Shown: one piece after another, positions 51,779 through 59,581 of the stretch
Numbering within the stretch: the first letter of the stretch is position 1
Layout: every line of letters starts with the position of its first letter
Assembly (NCBI RefSeq): GCF_001922585.1
Contig: NZ_MRBS01000008.1
Location: 62,001-126,000, forward strand
Direction of reading: 5' to 3'
DNA length: 64,000 nt
Source of the DNA: Pantoea sp. 1.19
GTDB lineage: Bacteria > Pseudomonadota > Gammaproteobacteria > Enterobacterales > Enterobacteriaceae
The notes under the pieces: generated by a model
The model's input: only the letters and a program-made list of their open reading frames with translations
Told to the model about the DNA's origin: nothing
Databases searched by the model: none
Program-made: the position numbers and the translations under genes

Positions 51779-54061
51779 TTACTGGCCTGGCGCTACGTCC
51801 GCCGTGCGCCTGACCAGACGCAGCATCGCCAGCAACCACAGCGCGCAGGCCAGCAGGCTGATAGTGAGGATAACCGGCGCTAACTGGTGGATATTCGCCC
51901 CCTGCGAGTTAAGCATTGTAAACCCGTCGATCATGGTGCTGGAGGGGAAGATCGCCATCACCGCCACCACCCAGTCGGGCATGTTAAACGTAGGGAACGA
52001 AGCGCCTGAGGCATAAAAGATCACCATCGACGTCGCGGGAAGCAGCTGCATCGGACGATTAATATGATCCATAAAGCTTCCTGCCAACATGCCCAATGCG
52101 GTTACCGCGGCCGCAAATAACACGATCAGATACAGCTGCAGCAGAATATTGCCATCGTTGGGATAACTTTTTAAATAATACACCCAGCCGAACACGAAGA
52201 GCGCGCCGCAGACGCCGACGGTAAACAGCCCGCAAAACGTGCCGACAAACTGCGAAAAGCTGTTTTTGATGAGGCCGGCGCTGTTACGCAGCGCCATCAG
52301 CATAGCGCTGGAAAAGATCAGGGTCTGCTGCAGGATAATGATGAACACCAGCGGCATCACGAAGGTCTCATACCCCAGCGTGGGATTATAGAGCGGCAGA
52401 GCCACTACGTTACTGGCGGTTTTCTGTACCGGACGATTGACATCCGTGGTGGCGGTTATCGCCTCGGTAATGGCCGTTCGTAAATCAGAGGCCACGGCCA
52501 TGTAACCGCCGGAAAGATGGACATCAATCCCCGCATTGCCTCCGCGGATCAGGTGACGCTTAGCATCGCTGTCAATGGTGATCACCGCGGAAACCTTGCG
52601 GTTTCGCAATAAGTCCAGCGCCGGCGACAGCGCGTCGCCCACCTGCTTAACGTCGATCGCGCGTGTGGTCCGCAGATTATCGATAAGCGTCCGCGACAAA
52701 GACGATCGGTCATAGTCGACCACCGCCACCGGAATTTTCAGGTTGACCTGGGCTTGATAAGCGCTGGGATAGAAGACGCTGTAGATCAGCAGCGAGACCA
52801 CGGCGGTAGAGAAAATCGGCTGACACCGTTTTATTGATCTTAATGTGCTGAAATAACTCCCTTTAAAACCATTTAAGGTGATTTTTTCCTGAAAAACCGG
52901 CTGCGGCTTTTTTTGTCCAAATTTGCCAAGCAGCAGGAAGATCACCGCGCAGGGAATAACAATATACAGCGATAAGATCGCAAACTGGTGCAGGCTGGTG
53001 GCGATATCACTGCCCAGGTTCACCTGCTCAAGCTGAATACGGTAATAGTGGGTAAACGGTTGAAAATTACTCCAGAAATTGGCCCAGCCGTTCGCATTCA
53101 AAATGGAGAGCGTGCCATCTGAATAGGTCAGCGCCGCGCTGGTGTACACGGTCGCGATACTCAGCGCAGACAGGACGTTACGCGCCAGTAAAATAAACAT
53201 CACGGCAATGCAGGCGGTCAGCACGCACAGCATCAGGATCGCCAGCATATACACCCATGCGTGGCCCAAAATGGGCCAGCCGCGCACCGACGTTTGCCAG
53301 ACGTTATACAGCAGCAGCCAGAGAAAAATGACCGTCACGTAGGGGATTGTGCGCGAGAAAACCTGCGTAGCCAGAAAGGATCGGCGCCGATTTTTCCAGC
53401 CTTGATAAAGCGTTTCCTGTTCAAAGAACCGGCCGATGGCACAAATCACGGCGCTGCTGAGCACCACGCACAGCAATACCGGGATGGCAATCGGCGCCAG
53501 AAAACGCTCGTAGCTGTTTTGCGCATTACTGACGCTGGCGATCTGAAGAGTGAGCGGCGACGCGCCGCTCTCCGCTGACGATGCGCCGGTGAGCAGGCGG
53601 CCCTTTAGCGTGGTGACCGCCTCATTAACGGCGGTTTGCAATGCGCTGTACGCCGCGCTGCCCGTTGAGCGAAACTGCCCGTTATAGCGGATAACGATGG
53701 GGCGATCATCCGGCCGGAACAGGTTACCGGAAGCGCCGCGCGGGATCTCAACAAACGCATAACTATCCAGACGTTTCATCAGCCGCTGTGCCTGCGCTGT
53801 GTTTTCCGGCATCGCGACCAGCTCGAGGCTCCTGGACGCGCGGATATTGTTCACGATCTCCCGGCTCAGCGCGGAGCGGTCGTGATCCACCAGCGCCACC
53901 GGGATTTTTGCCGTCACGCCATGGATAAACATGGCGCTGACAAACACGATCAGGATCGCCGGCACGATGAACAACAGGATCTTCATGTAGCGATCCTGCA
54001 GGATGTAGTTGATTTCATCGGTTAGCGCCGATGAAACGGTGAACGACGGTGACTCACTCAT
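51779..54061 (-). CDS. Fused tandem ABC-2 type permease
   Basis: A 760-residue membrane protein made of two related halves. Each half has one N-terminal membrane helix, a large extracytoplasmic domain and about five C-terminal helices. The halves share VALVDHDRSALSR (about 55-67) and VAVVDYDRSSLSR (second half), and both follow with NIRASR/NLRTTR. Single-half relatives (YhhJ, YbhR) pair up and need an ATPase. No ATPase gene is adjacent. The start overlaps the end of the HlyD gene by eight bases, so the two work together, probably as an exporter. Substrate unknown. Confidence 0.85.
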   Translation of the reverse strand: MSESPSFTVSSALTDEINYILQDRYMKILLFIVPAILIVFVSAMFIHGVTAKIPVALVDHDRSALSREIVNNIRASRSLELVAMPENTAQAQRLMKRLDSYAFVEIPRGASGNLFRPDDRPIVIRYNGQFRSTGSAAYSALQTAVNEAVTTLKGRLLTGASSAESGASPLTLQIASVSNAQNSYERFLAPIAIPVLLCVVLSSAVICAIGRFFEQETLYQGWKNRRRSFLATQVFSRTIPYVTVIFLWLLLYNVWQTSVRGWPILGHAWVYMLAILMLCVLTACIAVMFILLARNVLSALSIATVYTSAALTYSDGTLSILNANGWANFWSNFQPFTHYYRIQLEQVNLGSDIATSLHQFAILSLYIVIPCAVIFLLLGKFGQKKPQPVFQEKITLNGFKGSYFSTLRSIKRCQPIFSTAVVSLLIYSVFYPSAYQAQVNLKIPVAVVDYDRSSLSRTLIDNLRTTRAIDVKQVGDALSPALDLLRNRKVSAVITIDSDAKRHLIRGGNAGIDVHLSGGYMAVASDLRTAITEAITATTDVNRPVQKTASNVVALPLYNPTLGYETFVMPLVFIIILQQTLIFSSAMLMALRNSAGLIKNSFSQFVGTFCGLFTVGVCGALFVFGWVYYLKSYPNDGNILLQLYLIVLFAAAVTALGMLAGSFMDHINRPMQLLPATSMVIFYASGASFPTFNMPDWVVAVMAIFPSSTMIDGFTMLNSQGANIHQLAPVILTISLLACALWLLAMLRLVRRTADVAPGQ

Positions 54062-55055
54062 CAGCGGCGGGCCAGTTGAAGATAACCGTCATACCCGGGC
54101 GCATCCCCTCAATCTTCTCCACCGGGCGCAAGCGTACCTCATAGGTTCTAACGTCGTAGCCGCTCGACTGTCGGGTGGCTCGCCAGGTGGCAAAGCTGCC
54201 TTTGGGGTTAATAAAGAAGACGCTAAATTTAACGTCCTTTTTGTTCAGGGCCGGAAGGTTACCGGTAAGCACCTCGCCCATCTTCAGCGCATTGAAGCGA
54301 TCTTCCCGCAGGTTGATAGTCACCCAGAGATTGTTTAAATCAATCATGCTGAAGATTGGCGTACCGGCGGACACCAGCTCCCCCGGATTGGCAAACCGCT
54401 TCGCAATTTCGCCATGGACGTTGGCGTGCACCGTAAGCTCTTTGACCAGCGAAAGGGCTGAATCATACGCCGCTCTGGCGGCGCTAACGTTGGCATCGGC
54501 AATACGCAGATCTTCTTCCCGGTTGCCACGCTGCGCCTGCACATACTGTTCGTAAGCCGCACGGGTTTGCTGACGGGCAACATGATATTTGGCAACGGCA
54601 TCATCGCGATCCTGAGTCGAGATGGCCTGGCTTTGATCGTAAATTTTGGTCATTCTTTCCGACGTCACGCGGGCAATATTCTCATCCGCCCGGGCGCTTT
54701 CCCACTTGGCTTTTAATGATGAAATATACTCTGAACGTTCGCCATTACGCGCTTTATCCTGACTGGCAATGGCGCTGGACAGCGATCCTTGTGCCTGACG
54801 GGCATCTTCCGTAATTTTACGGTCATAGAGCGTAACCAGTGTCTCTCCGGGGTGGACCGTGTCGCCCTCTTTGGCATGCAGTGTCTCAACCCTGGCCGTC
54901 ACTTTACTGGCAATATTGATATCATCGGTATCCACCATTCCCTCAATCACTTCCTGTTCGGAAGCATGGGATAAAATAAAGCCCAGCGCTAAGATAATAA
55001 CTATCACCACGGCGATAATTATTTTGGTCTTGTTGTTATTTATGGTCATGCTCAT
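54054..55055 (-). CDS. HlyD/EmrA-type periplasmic adaptor
   Basis: A 333-residue membrane-fusion protein. One N-terminal membrane helix (IIIAVVIVIILALGFIL) is followed by a split lipoyl domain (VTARVETLHAKEGDTVHPGE and VHGEIAKRFANPGELVSAG), a long coiled coil of about 110 residues between them, and a beta-barrel. It would link the inner-membrane permease to an outer-membrane channel such as TolC, which is not encoded here. AAGGAC precedes the ATG; the Met two codons later is an alternative. It is the first gene of a two-gene operon. Confidence 0.9.
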   Translation of the reverse strand: MSMTINNNKTKIIIAVVIVIILALGFILSHASEQEVIEGMVDTDDINIASKVTARVETLHAKEGDTVHPGETLVTLYDRKITEDARQAQGSLSSAIASQDKARNGERSEYISSLKAKWESARADENIARVTSERMTKIYDQSQAISTQDRDDAVAKYHVARQQTRAAYEQYVQAQRGNREEDLRIADANVSAARAAYDSALSLVKELTVHANVHGEIAKRFANPGELVSAGTPIFSMIDLNNLWVTINLREDRFNALKMGEVLTGNLPALNKKDVKFSVFFINPKGSFATWRATRQSSGYDVRTYEVRLRPVEKIEGMRPGMTVIFNWPAADE

Positions 55056-55521
55056 TATGTCCTTATAAAAATACGTTGATTATCGCCTGATGAAAAATAA
55101 ATAAGAATCAGGGTAGCATACGCAGGCTGAACCGCCAGTCAGCAACGGTCAAATGTGCTGAACAGGGCTTTTGAACGGCATTCCGCATGTATCCATAAAG
55201 CAGGCCGCGCGTGCGGCGTCGCAGCCTGCCGGGAGCGGGCGGGGGTCTGTCCGATCTACCCTTATCAATTCCCGGCTTGCGCAACCGGCGTGCAGACTTC
55301 GGTAAGACGACGGATCGGGCTGGCCACCCGGAGTGCGAAAGCCGGTTCGGAAAAAGCGGGCGATCGCCACTTGTCCGTTATCGTGCGGTCGGGAGAGGGC
55401 GGAAAATGCCCGTGCAGGGCGTGGCCAGCCGCATACGGAGAGCCACAAAGAGAACCGACGGCGCCACAGCGTAGCAAAGGATGCAACGATCGCCGACGGA
55501 GGTGACGGATACCGGATAAGG
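55056..55521. other. Gap before the IS-rich patch
   Basis: About 465 bases with no gene that can be supported. The promoter of the HlyD gene should lie in the first 100 bases. The rest is G+C-rich with several overlapping open frames that carry no family feature or ribosome site. Confidence 0.5.
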
Positions 55522-55770
55522 GGCTTTGTTGAATTATGCGAACGTGTGCTGAGTTGAAGGATCCGATCACGTATTCTCTGACCGCGCAGGCAGTCCCGTA
55601 GCCAGGCAGAAGTTCAGCATCCCCCGCTGGTGCACGTGCAGCAAAGCCTTTATCAACCGCGGATCCATGACTTTCTGGCTGGATGACGAGGCGATTAAGC
55701 CGTGTTATGACACATTCCCGCCTTTATCCCGGGGAGACCTCAGCGCTATGACCCTATGTTAAGTCGGGTG
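55522..55770 (+). mobile_element. IS903-like (IS5 family) remnant: left end and transposase start
   Basis: The left edge GGCTTTGTTGAATTATG resembles IS903-type terminal repeats. About 75 bases on, one frame gives QKFSIPRWCTCSKAFINRGS followed by MTFWLDDEAIK, the N-terminal part of IS903-group transposases. A second frame then gives GRPQRYDP, the next conserved block, so a frameshift is present. A further AIATTV-like trace may extend the remnant to about 55825. The catalytic part and right end are absent, so it cannot move. Confidence 0.75.
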
Positions 55771-55905
55771 CCATGACCAGTCATGGGGGCCATAGCCACT
55801 ACCGTGTATGGTTGACCTTAGCGTCGGCTATGTGCCAGAAGCGCATGTTCGAAGAAATCACTCTCTCTTGAGGTAAGGCTTTTTAATCAAGTAAAAGTGA
55901 TTTCC

Positions 55906-56448
55906 TTAAGTCACCTGACCATAATACCAGCGTTCTCCCGTGAACCAGTCATCAGGATCCTCGCTTCCAGAGTATTCAAGAGCGATACCGATTTCCTGTA
56001 TGTTAGCCGGAAGCATGAGTCCCCACTCAGCAGCAAGGCTACGATCTTTGATTAAAGCCGAAGCACTATTTTCAGAATGACCTTCAGTTATAAAGCTTTG
56101 AAAATATTCTTCAGAACGATAAAGACAGACCTCACTTGTAAACATATCAGGAAGACATACGACAGCGGTAATCCGGGGGCCGTAATTCAAGTCTGCAGTG
56201 GCCGTTATGAGGTTTGAACATGCATTGATCAAAGCTTGCGCACACGCTGATTTAATTTTAAGCGTGCTGTGCTTTCCCTCAACGATATTAATATCTACTG
56301 GAATTTTGAAATTCCAATAATGCTCATCTTCTGAGAAGATGCCACGCTCAGGATTGTGAAAAGTACCCGCCCAACGGTTAAGCGCTTTCAGGCGTCGGGG
56401 AATATTTCTGATTTTTGTTCGATAGTCTCTGTTAAGTCGTCTGCTCAT
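55906..56448 (-). CDS. DUF3916-like hypothetical protein
   Basis: A 180-residue soluble protein. IRNIPRRLKALNRWAGTF, YWNFKIPVD, CAQALINAC and VVCLPDMFTSEVCLY resemble my memory of the DUF3916 family, which has no known function; a database search is needed to confirm this. It lies between insertion-sequence remains, is visibly richer in A+T than the core genes and has no partner gene, so arrival by transfer is likely. The frame is complete. Proteins in such settings are sometimes immunity or defence factors, but nothing here shows that. Confidence 0.6.
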   Translation of the reverse strand: MSRRLNRDYRTKIRNIPRRLKALNRWAGTFHNPERGIFSEDEHYWNFKIPVDINIVEGKHSTLKIKSACAQALINACSNLITATADLNYGPRITAVVCLPDMFTSEVCLYRSEEYFQSFITEGHSENSASALIKDRSLAAEWGLMLPANIQEIGIALEYSGSEDPDDWFTGERWYYGQVT

Positions 56449-56553
56449 AAATAATTTACCTTTTCTTGCCCCAGGCAGCGCACATCGTACCTTTATTTAA
56501 GAGCATTCTACACTGTTTTTTAAATTTATCGCGATGCCGATAATGATTCCAAC

Positions 56554-57057
56554 TTACTGATAGTGTTTTATGTTCAGATAATTCCCGATGACTTTATCAT
56601 GCAGCTCCACCGATTTTGAGAACGACAGTGACTTCCTTCCCAGCCTTGCCAGATGCTGCCTCAGATTCAGGTTATGCCGTTCAATGCGCTGCGTGTAACG
56701 TTTGCTGATAACGTGCAGCTCTCCCTTCAGGCGTGATTCATACAGCGTCCAGCCATCCGTCATTCATACCACAACATCAAAGGGCGACAGCAGGCTCAGA
56801 AGACGCTCCAGTGTGGCCATAGTGCGTTCACCGAAGACGTGCGCCACGACCGTCCTGCGTATCCTGTTATACGCGTAAAACAGCCAGCGCTGGGGTGATT
56901 TAGCCCCGACGTAGCCCCACTGTTCGTCTATTTCAGCGCAGACAATGACGTCACTGCCCGGTTGTGTGCGCGAGGTTATCTGCTGCGGCCTGAGTTTTTT
57001 AAGTGCCGTAAAATCGTGTTGAGGCCAACGCTCATAATGCGGGCGGTTGCCCGGCAT
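56554..57057 (-). pseudogene. insB: IS1 InsB with premature stop
   Basis: InsB is read in two pieces. The first runs [21 protein letters not shown] to LSPFDVVV. Then a TGA (complement of 56764-56766) replaces the usual tryptophan codon of the type VIWMTDGW. The second piece continues in the same frame from [12 protein letters not shown] through [14 protein letters not shown] to LNIKHYQ. One G-to-A change thus cuts the transposase after about 97 InsB residues and removes much of the catalytic domain. Confidence 0.88.
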
Positions 57058-57251
57058 CCGACGCCATTCATGGCCATATCAATGATTTTCTGGTGTGTAC
57101 CGGGCTGAGAGGCGGTGTAAGTGAACTGTAGTTGCCCTGTTTTACGGCAGTGGGAGCAGAGATAGCGCTGATGTCCGGCAGTACTTTTACCGTTACGCAC
57201 AACGCCTTCAGTCGCGGAGCAGGCGGGACAACAGACAGAGACGGAAGCCAC
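56976..57251 (-). CDS. insA: IS1 InsA
   Basis: A 91-residue InsA protein starting [22 protein letters not shown] with a zinc finger (CPAC...CSHC) and a helix-turn-helix. Alone it binds the IS ends and represses. The run AAAAAAC near its 3' end is the slippage site that joins insA to insB in the -1 frame to make transposase. The gene looks intact. Confidence 0.93.
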   Translation of the reverse strand: MASVSVCCPACSATEGVVRNGKSTAGHQRYLCSHCRKTGQLQFTYTASQPGTHQKIIDMAMNGVGCRATARIMSVGLNTILRHLKNSGRSR

Positions 57252-57464
57252 AGGATCACCTCAAAAACACCATCATACGCTAAATCAGTAAGTTGGCAGC
57301 ATTACCCCTTTTTTCGTCGTAATGACTAAGTTCCTGCTTTTAGTCTGGTAAGCGAAAGATGTCTAAGCCGATTTCAAAACTTTGTTGTTTTTTTATATCC
57401 TAATAGGATGCATTATTGGCAATAATGTTCTTATCATACTCATTGCATATTTCATGCGATTTAG

Positions 57465-58184
57465 GGTGATGTCTCCAGTCAGTAGAACATGTTTTTTCCG
57501 ATAAAGGCACCGATGACTTTTTTATGAAGTTCAACTGAGTGCGAGAAGCAAATCGTTTTACAGGCCAGCCACGTCATCCGGGTGCGAAGCGCCAGATTGT
57601 TGCGCTCAATGCGTTGGGTAAAGATGTTGCCGGTCAGGGGCATATTCTTCAGGATTTCTCTGGCATCGCTGCCCCGATCGTCGCGTGTAATCATACCGAT
57701 GTTGAACGGCGTCAACAGGAGCAACAACGCACGGCACGTTTCATCGGTTCGGCGACCAAAAGTGCAAGCCAGTAAACTGCCTGTTTTGGTGGCGTAGGCG
57801 AAACAGAGTCGGCGCTGTCTGGACTTACTGCCCAGCAGGCACCATAACTCATTGAGTTCACAAATAAGCCTCATATCTGCATCAGTAACGGGCGAAGACA
57901 TTATTCGCTTCGGAGCGAGTTTTTTAATTCTGGATGGTGTTAAAGCCCGTTTTCAACGTTCTGACGGTATCGCGAAGTTGAGGGCCATTTCGATGATCTG
58001 CGCTGTTACGCCCGGCTTACGGGCTGCATTATCGAGCTGAAACACGCGCTGGCAGTCACGACAGTGAAATCGATCATGGCTTTTAGGGGACTGACCACGA
58101 GGACCATGAACGTTAACGCTGGCCATGAGAGAAGCTGAAAAGCCTGTGTTAAACATTCCATTCGATCAATTAGAGGCATCAACG
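57465..58184 (-). mobile_element. Decayed IS1-family element (not IS1 itself)
   Basis: A second, more diverged IS1-family copy follows. The left edge GGTGATGTCTCCAGTCAGTAG is an IS1-type end, and the other edge, near 58184, reads AGAGGCATCAAC. An insB-like frame (57479-57901, complement) gives LLLLLTPFNIGMITRDD, TQRIERNNLALRTRM and KTICFSHSVELHKKVIGAFI. An insA-like frame (57953-58156) gives SHDRFHCRDCQRVFQL and ARKPGVTAQIIEMALN. The joining part is frameshifted and partly deleted, so the element is dead. Confidence 0.75.
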
Positions 58185-58412
58185 ATGAATTTTCCTGTCG
58201 TGTTGTAGTCCGGTTCCTACAGCCCTTTACAGCTTGACCGATTCTCGCACCCTCATCCAGATGTTTTAATACGCCTCAGAAATAACCTGCACACGAGAAA
58301 TGAATTTGTTGTTGCTTAATTAGCGTAACAGCAGAGATGTGAATTTGGTTGGCAGCGATATTTCATATATGAAATTAACAACAAGTGGCTGAGTAATTAC
58401 AGGAGTTTAAAA
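58185..58412. promoter_or_regulatory. Upstream region of the fimbrial operon
   Basis: About 230 A+T-rich bases between the dead IS1-family element and the major subunit gene. It holds the perfect 16-bp palindrome ATTTCATATATGAAAT (58360-58375) about 37 bases before the ATG and a CAGGAG ribosome site. No invertible repeats for phase variation were recognised. Confidence 0.5.
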
Positions 58413-58934
58413 ATGAAATTGAATAAAATCATGATGGCTGCACTGCTGACCTTTGGTGCTGCAACAGCAGTTCAGGCAGACCAGGGTTCTGGCCGTGTCA
58501 CTTTCAACGGTACCATCATTGATGCACCTTGCTCAGTGAGCCCGGATTCAGAAGACCAGACCGTTGCTCTGGGCCAGATCGCCCGTTCACAGTTGGAAAA
58601 CAGCGGTAGCTCAACTCCGCGTAACTTCGAAATTCGCCTGGAAAACTGCGATGCAGCGACCCAGAACACCGTGAGCGCGACCTTTACTGGCTCTCCTTCT
58701 CAGTATGATGCCGACAGCCTGGGCGTGACCGGAACGGGCGGCGGCGTGAGCGTGGTTCTGACTGACGGTTCTGGTGCAAAAATTGTACTGGGTACCCCAA
58801 CTGCACCGCGTCCATTCCAGAATGGTAACACCAACCTGGTGTTCTCTGCCTTTGTTCAGGGCGGCGGTGCTGCGGCAACCATCACTGAAGGCCAGTTCAC
58901 TGCAGTGACTGACTTCACCCTGGCTTACCCGTAA
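58413..58934 (+). CDS. Major fimbrial subunit (PapA/MrpA-like)
   Basis: A 173-residue pilin. A signal peptide (MKLNKIMMAALLTFGAATAVQA, cleaved before DQGSG) is followed by RVTFNGTIIDAPCSVSP with the first cysteine and the second in LENCDAAT. The chain ends TDFTLAYP with the penultimate tyrosine used by the chaperone. Many glycines and small residues fit a pilin shaft. It is the first gene of a chaperone-usher operon. A terminator-like hairpin after it suggests it is made in excess. Confidence 0.93.
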   Translation: MKLNKIMMAALLTFGAATAVQADQGSGRVTFNGTIIDAPCSVSPDSEDQTVALGQIARSQLENSGSSTPRNFEIRLENCDAATQNTVSATFTGSPSQYDADSLGVTGTGGGVSVVLTDGSGAKIVLGTPTAPRPFQNGNTNLVFSAFVQGGGAAATITEGQFTAVTDFTLAYP

Positions 58935-58955
58935 CTCCAGCGTGTCTTAATAAAC

Positions 58956-58985
58956 AAGGCATGGCTAACCCCATGCCTTTTTTTA
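58956..58985 (+). terminator. Attenuating terminator after the major subunit gene
   Basis: A perfect 9-bp stem AAGGCATGG / CCATGCCTT with a 6-base loop is followed by TTTTTT. It ends about 35 bases before the next gene of the operon. Partial read-through would give many major subunits and few ushers and minor subunits. Confidence 0.85.
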
Positions 58986-59018
58986 CCCTGATTCCTGACA
59001 CTTAATTGAGGACGCATC

Positions 59019-59570
59019 ATGAATCATGCTTTTACCACAGTGCTGCGCGTCATGCTGTTATTCCCTCTGCTATCCACGCAGCTCTGTGCAGAGGAGCTGC
59101 TGGGCAGAGGGCAGGTCAGTATGACAGGCAGCATTGCTGAAGGCGCCTGCTCTATCGATGCCGGCTCGGCTGAGCAGGTCATTGATCTTTCTCCGCGTAA
59201 TCTGTTGAAGGGGCGCAGTGAAGCTGACCTGGATAAAGAGATGAAGGTGAGTAGGGAATTTATTATCCGCCTCACACAGTGTGCTCTGAACGATGCCAAT
59301 AATCCCTCAGAAGCGCAATATTTTCAGATTAAATTTTCCGGGTTAGGCGTATTTGGTAACTATGGCGCGGTGGGGAAGGCAGACGGCGTTTTTTTTAAAA
59401 TAGAAGATCAGTTTGGTAATGCAGCAGAGCCTGGCGTAATACTGAACAACAGCAGAATATCTTCAAATATTAATGAATTGAAGTTCACTGCAAGCATTAA
59501 CAGTAAAGGGAAGAATTTTCTTTACGGAAATTATCGCTCATTAGTGCGTTTTGGTATGAATTATTACTAG
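59019..59570 (+). CDS. PapH-like minor fimbrial subunit (rod terminator)
   Basis: A 183-residue pilin-like protein with a signal peptide (ending TQLCAEE) and the conserved GSIAEGACSIDAGS around the first cysteine. The second cysteine is in LTQCALNDANN. It is larger than the major subunit and lies between it and the usher, the place of papH/mrpB, whose products end growth and anchor the rod. Codon use is more A+T-rich at the 3' end. It ends 11 bases before the usher ATG. Confidence 0.85.
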   Translation: MNHAFTTVLRVMLLFPLLSTQLCAEELLGRGQVSMTGSIAEGACSIDAGSAEQVIDLSPRNLLKGRSEADLDKEMKVSREFIIRLTQCALNDANNPSEAQYFQIKFSGLGVFGNYGAVGKADGVFFKIEDQFGNAAEPGVILNNSRISSNINELKFTASINSKGKNFLYGNYRSLVRFGMNYY

Positions 59571-59581
59571 GGAACTGTGCG

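Larger units (their letters stand above)
56539..57306 (-). mobile_element. IS1, full length (768 bp), transposase broken
   Basis: The span equals the standard 768 bp of IS1. The left edge GATAATGATTCCAACTTACTGA and the right edge (complement GGTAATGCTGCCAACTTACTGA) are its terminal repeats with a few changes. insA and insB occupy the minus strand with the A6C slippage site between them. insB carries a TGA stop. The 9-base flanks (CGCGATGCC on the left, CCTTTTTTC on the right) do not match, so no target duplication is visible. Confidence 0.9.

Noticed and set aside
55149..55570. Several overlapping frames of about 100 codons on both strands
   Set aside because: No family features, and overlapping frames of equal quality on both strands suggest non-coding DNA.
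58185..58412. Phase-variable invertible element before the fimbrial operon
   Set aside because: No pair of inverted repeats of useful length and no recombinase gene nearby.
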